Shown here: one piece after another, positions 35,109 through 45,345 of the stretch | How positions within the stretch are numbered: the stretch's first letter is position 1 | How the letters are laid out: each line of letters begins with the position of its first letter | Source of the DNA: Parietaria judaica | Lineage: Eukaryota; Streptophyta; Magnoliopsida; Rosales; Urticaceae | Reading direction: 5' to 3' | Length of the DNA: 64,000 bases | NCBI GenBank assembly: GCA_954871525.1 | Contig: OX940865.1 | Coordinates: 18,956,420 to 19,020,419 of the forward strand | Translations under genes and position numbers: made by a program | Notes under the pieces: generated by a model | Told to the model about the DNA's origin: nothing | What the model saw: only the letters and a program-made list of their open reading frames with translations | Databases searched by the model: none

Positions 35109-36330
35109 GGGTAAACTGCGGCTAAAGTACTTAATATTTCAAACTGTTTGAATTATCTACCCAAGCTTCTTTTATTTTTGGTGGCTATATATAGTAACTA
35201 AAGTTGATTCTGTTAAAGAATTTAGTTTCCTCCGTCAAACTCCGTTAGTAGTGTCTTACGTGACACTTTGAATATTGGATAAACGGCGGCTAAATTACCT
35301 AATGTTTCAAAAAAAATTGAATTATGTACCTAAAGTTTTTTTTTTTTTTTTGTGTGGCTAGTACATAAAGTTGCTTCTGTTATAAAATTTGGTTTTTTAT
35401 GTCAAACTTTGTTAGTGGTGTTCTATGTGGCACCTCGGATGCACCATGTAGATTTGGCAACACAGCCACTTTGCATTCGACCGCCACGTGGGTTTTTTTT
35501 TAATTCTATTTTTAATTTTTTCTTAAAACATATTACGATTATAATTTAATAATAATAATTAAAATCAAAATTATAAAATAATTTAGTGATGTTATATACT
35601 AATATTGTATTATGAAGTATCAAATACAATTATTTATTCAAGATTATTGAAATAAATATCTACACCAAATAAATATTGTTTTACACATTCATTAATATAA
35701 TTTTGTTCATTTTTACTGTGTAACTATAGTTATATGTAACTATAGTTATATGGTAATTTCAAAGTATAGAGACATTTAGTTAGTGAACTTTGTTTGAATT
35801 TTTTTAAATTTTTGACCAAAATGTCTCTTATACTTTTATTTAAGGGTATTTTTTATCAATGGTGTAGATTTTTATTTTGATAATCTTGAATAACTATATA
35901 TATATAATGCTTCATAGTATAATATAAGTTATATAGCCTCATTAAATTATTTTATAATTTAAAATTTTAATTAATATTAGATTAGATTAGTTATAATGCC
36001 TACAAAATAGAAAATAAAAAATAAAAAATAAAATGCGAATGCATGTTAATTGAGAAACCAAATTTTACAACAGAAGCAACTTTAGGTACTAGTTATAAAA
36101 ATAAAAATAAAACTTTAGGTACATAATAATTCAATTTTTTTAAAACATTGGGTACTTTAGCTGTAACTTATCCAATATCCAAAGTGCCACGTAAGACACA
36201 ACTAACGGAGTTTGCCAGAGGAAACTAAATTCCTTAACGAAATTAAATTTAGGTACTATAGCGACCAAAAAAATGTGGGTAAACAATTCAAACGGTTTAA
36301 AACATTGGGTACTTTAGTCGTAGTATACCC
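35109..36330. mobile_element. MULE-like TIR element with duplicated terminal modules
   Basis: Outer ends GGGTAAACTGCGGCTAAAGTAC and its mirror ('gtactttagtcgtagtataccc') define inverted repeats of roughly 370 bp. Within each arm the terminal module occurs twice in tandem: left at 35109 and 35277, right ending at about 36175 and 36330. The sequence between modules is also palindromic across the element. No clear 9-bp duplication and no transposase are seen. Confidence 0.65.
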
Positions 36331-36637
36331 TTAATAAATAGTTTAAAACTTTTAAATACAATTAATTATTCAAGCATTATGCAAAATAGATCATACCCCA
36401 TAAATAAAGTTTTTTTAAAAAAAAATTATTTCATAGATAGAGATTTCTTATCAAATTTAATTTAGCCAAGTATTACAACTAAGATTTTTGTATCTTATAA
36501 ATAAAAGGCTATACATTTGTATACACGAACAAAGAAGGGAAATCATATAAATAAAAGCCACACCAAAAAAGTTAAAAGAAAAAAAATGATTAGTTAAATT
36601 AAATCGAGACGTATGTGTTTGAGTGTGACCACTAAAT
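36331..36637. other. AT-rich spacer, no gene seen
   Basis: Low-complexity AT-rich sequence between two TIR elements. The only open frames are AT-driven. Confidence 0.4.
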
Positions 36638-36645
36638 AATGAAAT

Positions 36646-37303
36646 TAGGGGTGTGCATGGGTTGGATTGGGTCGACCCGAGGTAAAACATGAACCCGACC
36701 CGATTTTATTGGGTTTTGGAAAAGCAACCCAATCCGACCCAAAATTTTTGAAGGCCCAATCCAACCCAACCCGACAAACTTTGGGTTGGGTTGGATTGGG
36801 TTGGGTCATTGGCCTGAACTAAAATTAAAAAAATACATAAAAATATTTTACCAAATAACACTGAAATTTAAACCGCCAATCAATAAACATAAATTTCATA
36901 TTACTATTTTTAAACACCCAATTCAAAAATTAAACGTTATTATAGTCTTAAACATTAAATAACACAAGTACGGAACATAGTCGTAAACTAAACTAGAAAC
37001 GTGGTCGTAATCATAAACTAGAAACATAGTCATAGACATTAAATAATGACTAAACATAAAAATGAGACTAACTACAAAAATATATTTGAAAAAGTTAACT
37101 AATTATTTGAAGAAAAAAACTTGATTGGGTCAATTGGGCCGGCCCAACCCAATGCATCTAGCCCAACCCCAACCCGACTATTTATTCGGGTTGAACCCAA
37201 CCCAACCCGATAACTATTGGGTTAATTGGGTTGGGTTAGATTGGGGTTGGGTTAGATTGGGTTGGGCTAAATTGTTGGGCTGGGTTTTTTTTGCACACCC
37301 CTA
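36646..37303. mobile_element. hAT-like MITE, 8-bp target duplication
   Basis: The terminal inverted repeat TAGGGGTGTGCA is mirrored by TGCACACCCCTA. An exact 8-bp duplication, AATGAAAT, flanks it at 36638-36645 and 37304-37311, as expected for the hAT superfamily. Inside are complementary arrays of GGGTTGGGTT and CCCAACCCAA. No transposase is present. Confidence 0.88.
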
Positions 37304-37311
37304 AATGAAAT

Positions 37312-38272
37312 ATTTGGTTGTGGGTTATAACTTTTTTTTTCCTTATTAGTTTTAAAAAATCCAATAGAAACAGACTTTATACTATACAATAAGGTAATGA
37401 TTGTTGAATATTGATATAGTAATTTTCTGGTTGATCGTGCTTAAGATAGAAAAACATAAAGTGGCATGTTATTATGTTTCTTTAGTCAACACTATTCTTT
37501 GTCCCAAAAAGATTATATTATATTTGATATATATAAATATAATATAATATAATATAATAATAAATAATTTCACTTACGAAATTAATTTGTTTCATATAAT
37601 TAAATATGGATGGTAATTATTCAAAATTTTATTACTTAGTTAGTTATTATTTATGATTTTCGACACTTTTCATTAAATTTTAACACTCTTTAAGAAAATT
37701 AAGTTATTTTTACAGCAAATCTATAACGTATTTAACATTTCCGCACATGTCCCTCTCAAATGAAGAGCCTAACCAGTTCTAGAGGGGTCACGTGTCCCTT
37801 GTCATATATGAATATTTGGTTTTGATATATATATATATATATATATTTGAATTATTCTATATTTAATTTATTTTGTTAAAACATATGCTATATGCATATG
37901 GTGTTGTACTTGCTCATAACATGCATATAAAGAGGGATTGCGAATTTCGTAAGTAATATCTTGCATACATACGTATTGTTTATATTAAGCGTACTATTGG
38001 CGATCTTCAACTTCAAGGAATTGCAAATTTACTCGTTGCAATTCTTTTTGGACCTGGCAAATTTTTTCCGGTTAATGGTTTATTTTTATTTTTTAAATAA
38101 ACATTTTCAAGATGGACCGGTTTTTGGAAACTGGAAAACAAATAGGACCAGGCCAAAACAATGCATAAAGTCTAGTAAGTCGCCTTAGTTTGAATTCAAT
38201 GCATAAAAATCACACAAGTCAAAAAACCAAATTTTCAAACCATTCAATGGAAAAATTACATTAATACAATAC
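37312..38272. other. AT-rich region upstream of the broken DIR copy
   Basis: No gene. The segment 38117-38170 (accggtttttggaaact, then 'taggaccaggccaaaacaatgc') resembles degenerate repeats upstream of DIR copy 7 at 51450-51730. Confidence 0.4.
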
Positions 38273-38279
38273 TATAAAA
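38273..38279 (+). promoter_or_regulatory. TATA box of the broken DIR copy
   Basis: TATAAAA lies about 50 bp upstream of the ATG at 38330, matching the arrangement of the intact paralogues, so this copy was once a normal promoter-bearing gene. Confidence 0.5.
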
Positions 38280-38329
38280 CAACAAAAACTTTTCTAATTC
38301 ACATAATACATTCTCTTCTCCACAAAGCC

Positions 38330-39157
38330 ATGGCGAAGAGAACCCCCCAAACCATGCTCGCACTCTTCACCGCTCTCTTCCTCTCCGTCGCTGCCGGATC
38401 AAGCCTTGAGCCCGGTTCTAAAAGAGCATAAGCCCGAGGAAGCTGGGGATCAAGAGGGAGAAGCTCAGCCACCTCCACTTCTTCGTCCACGACGTCATCA
38501 GCGGGAAAAACCTGACGGCCGTGCGTGTGGCGGCTGCACCAACGACAATGCTTTGGTGATGCCGATCAATTCATGGGCTGAGATCGTCAATACAATTCCT
38601 TACTTTGTGGATTTTTATTTTATTTGTTTTGCTTATACGCATTATTTTATTTCTTTATTTTGTTGGTAGGTTATAACTTATAAATATATTAGGAACTTTG
38701 TTAGTGTCTTATGGCTTTGTTATAATATATCGTTTTAGTGTTTGAAGTTGAATGAAAATCAAAGCTTGCTTTTGCTGAAAGCGTTTCTCTCTGTTTCTAA
38801 ATAAACTCTACATCATTCAGCCACCGCATTCGGCTTCATGAATATGATGGACAACCCGCTCACGGTGGGCCCCGAGCGAGGCTCGAGGAAGATTGGGGCT
38901 GCTCAGGGGATCTACGCATCGGCATCGCAGACGGAATGGGTGTTGCTGATAATGCACAACTATTTCTACACCGAGGGGGAGTACAAACGGGAGCACGCTC
39001 AGCGTGCTCGGCCACAACGCCGTATTCTCCGGCGTGCGAGAAATGCCAATCGTCGGGGGCAGTGGGATCCGCTTCGCCCGGGGCTACGCACTCGCCAAAG
39101 ACTCACAAGTACTCCAACACCCTCGGCGACGCCGTGGTGGAGTACAACGTCATGTAA
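38330..39157 (+). pseudogene. Broken dirigent gene (DIR copy 4)
   Basis: The ATG and signal-peptide region (MAKRTPQTMLALFTALFLSV) match the paralogues. A 1-nt frameshift near 38405 follows, then a Tyr codon turned into TAA near 38426, and a ~266-bp insertion at about 38549-38814. After it, dirigent sequence resumes with MMDNPLTVGPERGSRKIGAAQG, where one Asp of the MMDDPLT signature is Asn. Two further 1-nt insertions lie near 38987 and 39098. The copy ends early with a stop after VVEYNVM, so the last residues are lost. It is clearly a pseudogene of a gene most like DIR copies 1 and 7. Confidence 0.92.
38549..38814 (+). mobile_element. LTR-like insertion inside the DIR pseudogene
   Basis: An AT-rich 266-bp block interrupts GC-rich dirigent sequence. 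It starts TGCTTTGG and ends CTACATCA, has a TATAAATATATTAGG box near 38678, and a 3' leader-like tract, so it looks like a small solo LTR. No 5-bp duplication is visible and a few gene bases seem to be missing. Confidence 0.5.
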
Positions 39158-39384
39158 GGCGTGTGTATTAGGTTTTGCTGGTAGGGTTCGAATGATTGCA
39201 TACGTTATGGATCCTATTCGTTTGTGACTAGTGATGACTTAATTTTGTATTTCTTGAAAGACTAGTTGGACAGTTTATATATTACGACAATATCCATAAT
39301 TCATGTGTTGGGATACATACATCTATATATACATATATTAATATATATATATATATATATCATTTATAAATATGCCTCTTTATA

Positions 39385-39625
39385 TTAGAGCATGCAGATA
39401 AAGACTATTCCAACAACTACGACGCACTACATTCATGAATTTTCTTAAGATTAATTAATTAGGGATAATATCACCTACTTGCTTCCACGTGAAAATGAAC
39501 ATAAGTATAGTTAATTGCTCAAAAAGCAAGCTAACTATATCATATTAAACTGCTCAATGTTTTGTGTCTTTGATTACTGCATGGCAATTATCAATAAAAG
39601 TTTGAAGCATCGTTGTCAATTAGTT
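39385..39625. repeat. Intergenic block related to 34815-35100
   Basis: Shared landmarks in order are 'agagcatgca.ataaag', 'caacaactac.a.gcactacattc', 'tagggataatatcac', 'actatatc.tat/gtaaac' and 'aagtttgaagcatc'. This supports duplication of a larger DIR-containing segment. Confidence 0.65.
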
Positions 39626-39714
39626 CATTATTATAGGTTTTATTAATATATATCAAATAAAGCCAATTAAATAAAGAAAAACTGATCGGGCACCAATTCT
39701 CTATATATATTATC

Positions 39715-40556
39715 TGTCACAGGGTCAATTTCGTACCTGAATTTTTGACCTTGTGCGGCGCCGTGTACACTCAAACACGACCAGCCTTCCCCGTGTAAAC
39801 CAACTCTCGTATGCAAACCTAGACTAAGTACCCAATGAATTTCGACTAAGCAAGTAAAGTATCACACCACGACACAAGCTTACGGGGCACACCCCAACCT
39901 TTCTTTTTATTAAAAGGGTAGACTCAGGTGCGCTAACGCCGTTCCCTTCGTCTCACTCACAAAACTCTCGCAAAGCCCTAACTCTCACTCTAGCCTAAAC
40001 TCGCATATGGTTTCACACCTTTAAGATAGCCACATTCGACTTTATTTATAGAATACAAAGAGAAAACCTAATCCTAATCGAATCCTAACTCTTAAGCCTT
40101 ATCCTATCTTTAACGTGTTATCCTTGAAGATAGCCCACCATCTTCATGAATCCATGGGCCGAACTCTCCCTTTGCGCGTCCTTCTTGGGCCTTCCGCGTG
40201 GGTGACGCTCACCGAGTCCGTGTGGATGACGCTGGACTTCTCCGCGTGGGTGACGCTCGCTGCGTCACCGCGTGCCACTTTTCCCCTGCCCGAATGCGCG
40301 TATCCGCTGCCCTGGTTGCCCGCGTGTGAGTTCGCTGCCCGTGCCCTTCTCGGACACGCTACTCGTGCTTGTTGTATGCTTCTCACGTGCTCCCGTGCGT
40401 TGGGCCGCTGCCTCATACCGCACGTGCTCGGCCCACCACCTAAGCCAAGTCTTTCCTTGCGCCTTGCCACTCACTAGGCGCTTCGGGAGGCTTGTTGGGC
40501 CTCCTTCCCGTGCTTTCCCGGGCACGGATCCTCTCTAAGGATTTTAGGGTGTGACA
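39715..40556 (-). repeat. 3' LTR of element D
   Basis: 842 bp, GC-richer than its surroundings. It contains a TATAAATA box on the minus strand (40043-40050) and three exact-length 24-bp tandem units around GCGTGGGTGACGCT at 40194-40265. Open frames on both strands inside the LTR recur in both copies and are composition-driven. Confidence 0.92.
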
Positions 40557-42529
40557 AACTCTCCCCTGCCGGATTGAACCGACGTCCTCGTCGAGTTACC
40601 TTCTGAGTATGTCTTCATCTCTCTGCTCCTGAATCGCCAAAGGGCATCGTCACGCTCCCATGTAGCATCGCACGCTTTACTCCCTTCCCAATGAACCAAA
40701 AGCTCGTCTTTGCCATTCTTCCAGATTGTCCGACGGTCTAGAATCTGATGAACTCTCTTTCCCGATCCAGCTCCGTACTCTACTCTTTTCTCATGAACTA
40801 TCTTCCCCTCTGAACCCTCGTGATACGGTCTCAAGAAGCTTCCATGAATGGTTGAATGGAGGTTCTTCATCTCTTCCGGCAATTCAAGGCGATACATCTC
40901 ATCCTCGACCTTCTTCGACACATCGAAGGGACCTTGGTACCTAAGTAACTCGGTCGTTCGAAGCTCGTCCGGTAGCTTCTTTCTCATCTGCGGCGTCAGT
41001 TTTAGCAACACCTTGTCGCCTCTCTCGAACTGTCTACACCGTCTTTTCTTGTCCCCTTTACGCTTCACCCTTTTCTGCACCTTCTCTATCGGCGTCTTCC
41101 TCTGTGGGACTTGAGTCGTCGGTCTCGTTCCGAACTCGTGCTTGTGCTTCCTCGGGGAAGGGGCCTTGCTCCTCTCCATGGGTTCCTCTCCTAGTGCATT
41201 AGCCGGGTACCCTGTCTCAACAAAAGCTAACGTCACCTTACCCGTTGCTTGGCCGACATCATCTCTAGCCACCAAAGGCACTGTAGGATCCTGTCTCTCA
41301 TTCCCGTCGGATGTCCCAAGGGTGGGTAGCAGACACTTCACACTACTGCAGTGTGGAATAACGTTCGCGTCTTCGTACTCTTGCTCGCTGCCGGTTGTCG
41401 CTTCCGTGGGTGTGGCTCGCTTTCTCTCGGGGCTCTCCACCCATATTGCATTGAGCGATTGCAGGCAGCCCATCTTAGAAGTAACCTCCTCTGGTTGTTC
41501 GGGTGTTTCGTCTCGGGCAGCCATGGCCGTTAACTTCATCGTCGTCGGGCATTCTCTCGCAATGTGGGGACCGTCACAAAGGAAGCACCGTATGCCCCCT
41601 CTGGAGCTGTTTCGGTCCGTCCTTCCTTTGGCCGATCCATACTCTTGCCTTCTGTCCCGTCTTGGAAGTTCTTCTTGGCTCTTGTTGCTCCCGTCTGAGT
41701 TCTCCCTCCGATCTGTCCGCGAGGTATGTTTGAACTCGTAGTCGATTAACCCGTCTGCTGCCGCCATTGCAGTTTGTAGGTCACGAACGTTTCTTCGCCG
41801 CAATTCCGTCTGAGCCGAAGGCTGTAGTCCTGAAAGGAAATTAAACAGCTTGTCCTCCTCAGACATGTTACGGATATCTAGCATTAACGAGCTAAACTCC
41901 TTCACATAATCGCGAATAGACCCGGTTTGTCTTAGCCTCTTTAATGCGTCTCTCGCAATCCATGCCGCGTTCACGGGCAGGAACTGAGTCTTTAGCTCCG
42001 TCTTCAGATCGTCCCATGTTTGGATGCTTTCCCCCTCTGGGCCGACTCCTTCGGTTAGCCGGGTTCTCCACCACAGCTTAGCATCTCCCTGCATGTACAT
42101 ACTCGTGATTGTTACCTTGTCGTCGGAATCCACGTGAGCCGCTTTGAAGTATTGCTCCATGTCCCATAGAAAATTCTCCAGCTCCTTTGCATCTCTCACC
42201 CCACTGAAGGGTTTCGGCTCGGGAACCTTGAATCTCGGACCAGCACCTCTGTTGACTCCGCTTGGCAAGCTGTCCGTCGCTCGCTTTATAAGTCTAACAT
42301 CGGTCTCCAAATCTGAAACTCTTTCCGATAACTGTGCAGTAACCTCTGAAAGTCGATCGAGTATAACTTCAGTCTGGGTGACCATCTCATTCTGAGCTTC
42401 TAAGATCATCTTCTTGAGTTCCTTGATCTCCGCTGACTGCGCGAGCACCTGTTCGTCTAAGGTCTTCTCGTCATTGGCCGGTTCACCAACCAGCGACTCC
42501 GATGTCGTTGATCGCGTTGCCTTCACCAT
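40544..42529 (-). CDS. Gag-integrase C-terminus-chromodomain fusion protein of element D
   Basis: 661 residues from the ATG at 42529, 18 nt from the primer-binding site; the frame extends four codons further through a TTG. In order: a coiled-coil-like stretch (25-85), a Gypsy-type Gag domain (about 100-270, with PKPFSG and GDAKLWWRTR), a basic linker, a CCHC knuckle (CFLCDGPHIAREC, about 315-327), a low-similarity linker (330-480), the integrase C-terminal SH3-like region (QFERGDKVLLKL to HGSFLRPYHEG, about 500-575) and a chromodomain (about 595-635, with LLVHWEG and ATWERDDALW). There is no protease DTG, RT or integrase DDE. A Gag can package RNA and a chromodomain can target chromatin, so this may be a particle protein that also steers integration; that role is inference. 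No stop or frameshift is present. Confidence 0.9.
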   Translation of the reverse strand: MVKATRSTTSESLVGEPANDEKTLDEQVLAQSAEIKELKKMILEAQNEMVTQTEVILDRLSEVTAQLSERVSDLETDVRLIKRATDSLPSGVNRGAGPRFKVPEPKPFSGVRDAKELENFLWDMEQYFKAAHVDSDDKVTITSMYMQGDAKLWWRTRLTEGVGPEGESIQTWDDLKTELKTQFLPVNAAWIARDALKRLRQTGSIRDYVKEFSSLMLDIRNMSEEDKLFNFLSGLQPSAQTELRRRNVRDLQTAMAAADGLIDYEFKHTSRTDRRENSDGSNKSQEELPRRDRRQEYGSAKGRTDRNSSRGGIRCFLCDGPHIARECPTTMKLTAMAARDETPEQPEEVTSKMGCLQSLNAIWVESPERKRATPTEATTGSEQEYEDANVIPHCSSVKCLLPTLGTSDGNERQDPTVPLVARDDVGQATGKVTLAFVETGYPANALGEEPMERSKAPSPRKHKHEFGTRPTTQVPQRKTPIEKVQKRVKRKGDKKRRCRQFERGDKVLLKLTPQMRKKLPDELRTTELLRYQGPFDVSKKVEDEMYRLELPEEMKNLHSTIHGSFLRPYHEGSEGKIVHEKRVEYGAGSGKRVHQILDRRTIWKNGKDELLVHWEGSKACDATWERDDALWRFRSREMKTYSEGNSTRTSVQSGRGEFVTP

Positions 42530-42547
42530 CCTTGAAGACAAAAATCA

Positions 42548-42559
42548 GCTCTGATACCA
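42548..42559 (-). other. Primer-binding site of element D
   Basis: TGGTATCAGAGC on the minus strand, two bases from the 5' LTR, complementary to initiator tRNA-Met. Confidence 0.9.
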
Positions 42560-42561
42560 CT

Positions 42562-43403
42562 TGTCACAGGGTCAATTTCGTACCTGAATTTTTGACCTTG
42601 TGCGGCGCCGTGTACACTCAAACACGACCAGCCTTCCCCGTGTAAACCAACTCTCGTATGCAAACCTAGACTAAGTACCCAATGAATTTCGACTAAGCAA
42701 GTAAAGTATCACACCACGACACAAGCTTACGGGGCACACCCCAACCTTTCTTTTTATTAAAAGGGTATACTCAGGTGCGCTAACGCCGTTCCCTTCGTTT
42801 CACTCACAAAACTCTCGCAAAGCCCTAACTCTCACTCTAGCCTAAACTCGCATATGGTTTCACACCTTTAAGATAGCCACATTCGACTTTATTTATAGAA
42901 TACAAAGAGAAAACCTAATCCTAATCGAATCCTAACTCTTAAGCCTTATCCTATCTTTAACGTGTTATCCTTGAAGATAGCCCACCATCTTCACGAATCC
43001 ATGGGCCGAACTCTCCCTTTGCGCGTCCTTCTTGGGCCTTCCGCGTGGGTGACGCTCACCGAGTCGGTGTGGGTGACGCTGGACTTCTCCGCGTGGGTGA
43101 CGCTCGCTGCGTCACCGCGTGCCACTTTTCCCCTGCCCGAATGCGCGTATCCGCTGCCCTGGTTGCCCGCGTGTGAGTTCGCTGCCCGTGCCCTTCTCGG
43201 ACACGCTACTCGTGCTTGCTGTATGCTTCTCACGTGCTCCCGTGCGTTGGGCCGCTGCCTCATACCGCACGTGCTCGGCCCACCACCTAAGCCAAGTCTT
43301 TCCTTGCGCCTTGCCACTCACTAGGCGCTTCGGGAGGCTTGTTGGGCCTCCTTCCCGTGCTTTCCCGGGCACGGATCCTCTCTAAGGATTTTAGGGTGTG
43401 ACA
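42562..43403 (-). repeat. 5' LTR of element D
   Basis: 842 bp, about 99 percent identical by eye to the other LTR. The likely promoter is the minus-strand TATAAATA at 42890-42897. Confidence 0.92.
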
Positions 43404-43408
43404 TTAAC

Positions 43409-44168
43409 ATGAAAGGGAAACTTGACAAAATAACGTTAGAAAAATCTGTAACCATTTTATCCGAGCATGAAATGCAAAAGATATTCCTAAACAAGGTTTA
43501 AATAACGCAAAACTTAACAAAATAACCCTTTTTACTTCATTATTTGCTAAATTAACCTTAAAGTTCTCATAATTGAAAAAAATACTTTTTTGGACAAAAG
43601 TTTTACGGCGATAATCTATCTCTCTATATATCGCTCTGAAAATTATGACAGTACTTTAGGATAATCGTTTTTCTAGATTAATAACTGATAAGTTTAGCAG
43701 GAGAACCAACGAACTTTTGGGAAGATTCAATACATACTGAAAATGGGAGAAGCATATTTACTAAAAAAAATTAGGACACTTTGATTCGGATTTTCTAGTG
43801 CTTGTTTTAAAGTTAATTTTTTCCTGTTAAATCTCTCCTATACAGTTTCATGTGATTACTAGTATAAATTTGCCCATATGTTTCGCTCTTAATGACCACT
43901 TTTAGCCTGCTTTGACCCTAGATTAGCAATGCATAACACGTTTTCGCTATTATGAGATGTTAATTTGAAATTGATCAAAAGGAAAAGAACATAATCAGAT
44001 CATGTATCACGACTTGGAAGTGAGTTAATGGATAAGATTGAGAATATAAATCATACTTTTGTAGCATATATATATATATATTTGCCGTAAATATTCTTTG
44101 CTTTAAAATATTTTGGCCATCTCATGCTGTTTTCTTTTCTGTCTTTTAAAACACACAAATCCAAATTT
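43409..44168. other. AT-rich intergenic DNA, no gene seen
   Basis: No coding signal or structured repeat beyond TA tracts. Confidence 0.45.
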
Positions 44169-44177
44169 GGTCTAGCT

Positions 44178-44336
44178 CATAGGCGGAACTGTGGTGGGGG
44201 TGGCTAGAGCCACCCCCAAATTTTTTTTTTTGATCTTTTTAGCACTAATGTTTAATTTTTTTACAAATAAACTCCTTTTATTTGCACTATAAATTTAAAC
44301 CAGCCACCCCAAAGTATAAATCCTAGTTCCGCTTAT
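44178..44336. mobile_element. Small MITE with 9-bp target duplication
   Basis: The 159-bp element has ends ATAGGCGGAACT and AGTTCCGCTTAT and mirrored 'ggtggct' / 'agccacc' motifs. GGTCTAGCT is repeated exactly at 44169-44177 and 44337-44345. The 9-bp duplication suggests Mutator-type transposition. Confidence 0.8.
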
Positions 44337-44766
44337 GGTCTAGCTAATAATGAATTATTACATCAAATTCAAAATACAACAAAGATACGAGATACCCAAA
44401 ATCATCGAACTCAAACTCTCATCATTTTCAAATTCAAGCACGTCATCAAAGGCCACGTCATGATAAAGATGGGAATATTTAATACAAACTTGCGAGCTCA
44501 TAATTAACAGTCCACACAACACCAAGAGGATAAGAACCCTAATTTTTTATTTTTATTTTTTTAAGGATAAGAACCCTAATTTAACAGACCTAAAAAATCC
44601 ATCATATTGCCATGATCCGGTCAATAACTTATTTTTCCGCGACCATTTTCGAATTTTTTTTTTATCGATCGTGGTCTGAACGATTTATTATGTACTCAAC
44701 CAACCGAACCAGACAAGAATTCATTACATAATCAACCAACTTGGACTAGTCTCCTCTAAGACGAGA

Positions 44767-45345
44767 TCAGTAGTGGAAGACGTAGAGGTTGTACTCCGTG
44801 ATGCTATAGTTGGAGGTAACGTTGAAGAAGTGGACCTTGGAAAGCGTGTAGCCCCGCGCGTAGCGAAAGAGGCCGCTGCCACCCAAGATCGGCATCTCGC
44901 GCACGTTGTTGAGCCCGGCTTCGCGGCCAAGCACGCTGATCGTGCTCCCATTGTACTTTCCCTCCGTGAAGATGTAGTTGAACACAATCAGCACCCCAAA
45001 CTCCGTCTGCGACGCCCCTGCGTAGATCCCCTGCGCGTAGCCGATCCTCCGCGAGCTCGGATCCGGCCCCACCGTGAGCGGGTCGTCCATCATGGCCACT
45101 AAGCCAAACCCAAAGGCCGAGGTTTTCGTCGATGGCGCAGACGCCACGACCACGACCGTCGGGTTTTTCCCGCTGACGATGTCTTGTAAGAAGAAGCGGA
45201 GGTGGCTGAGCTTCTCCCTCCTCAGCCCCGCCTTCCTCGGGTTTATACTCTTGTAGAACTGACCGTCGGGGCTTGAGTTGGCCATGGCAGAGAAGAGGAG
45301 AATGGCTGACAGTGCGAGCATGGTTCGGGTGTTGCTCTTTGCCAT
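44767..45345 (-). CDS. Dirigent family protein (DIR copy 5), divergent
   Basis: Single-exon gene of 192 residues with a signal peptide at 1-24. Conserved elements are LSHLRFF (47-53), MMDDPLTVGP (85-94), AQGIYAGASQTE (104-115), FTEGKYNGSTISVLGRE (126-142), GGSGLFRYARGYTLSK and a C-terminal YNLYVFHY. It is the most diverged of the close paralogues. The FFFHD motif reads FFLQD, so the conserved histidine is glutamine. The usual TTGDAVVEY segment is TSNYSITEY, losing its aspartate. The frame is intact. Either specificity has shifted or the gene is decaying. The start is the ATG at 45345. The family acts in the apoplast with external oxidases; its product is unknown. Confidence 0.9.
   Translation of the reverse strand: MAKSNTRTMLALSAILLFSAMANSSPDGQFYKSINPRKAGLRREKLSHLRFFLQDIVSGKNPTVVVVASAPSTKTSAFGFGLVAMMDDPLTVGPDPSSRRIGYAQGIYAGASQTEFGVLIVFNYIFTEGKYNGSTISVLGREAGLNNVREMPILGGSGLFRYARGYTLSKVHFFNVTSNYSITEYNLYVFHY

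Larger units (their letters stand above)
39715..43403 (-). mobile_element. Non-autonomous Ty3/Gypsy-type retrotransposon D
   Basis: Two 842-bp LTRs (39715-40556 and 42562-43403) begin TGTCACAGGG and end GGGTGTGACA and differ at about 6 positions by eye. A tRNA-Met primer site at 42548-42559 and a purine tract at 40557-40570 show it reads on the minus strand. The flanks TTATC and TTAAC look like a target duplication with one change. The internal 2.0 kb is filled by one open frame, a Gag fused to an integrase C-terminus and chromodomain. Protease, RT, RNase H and the integrase core are absent, so it must depend on a related element for replication. Confidence 0.93.

Noticed and set aside
40115..40538. 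Open frames on both strands in the LTR of element D (repeated at 42962-43385)
   Set aside because: They overlap on opposite strands, lie wholly within the LTR and reflect high GC; no domain is recognisable.
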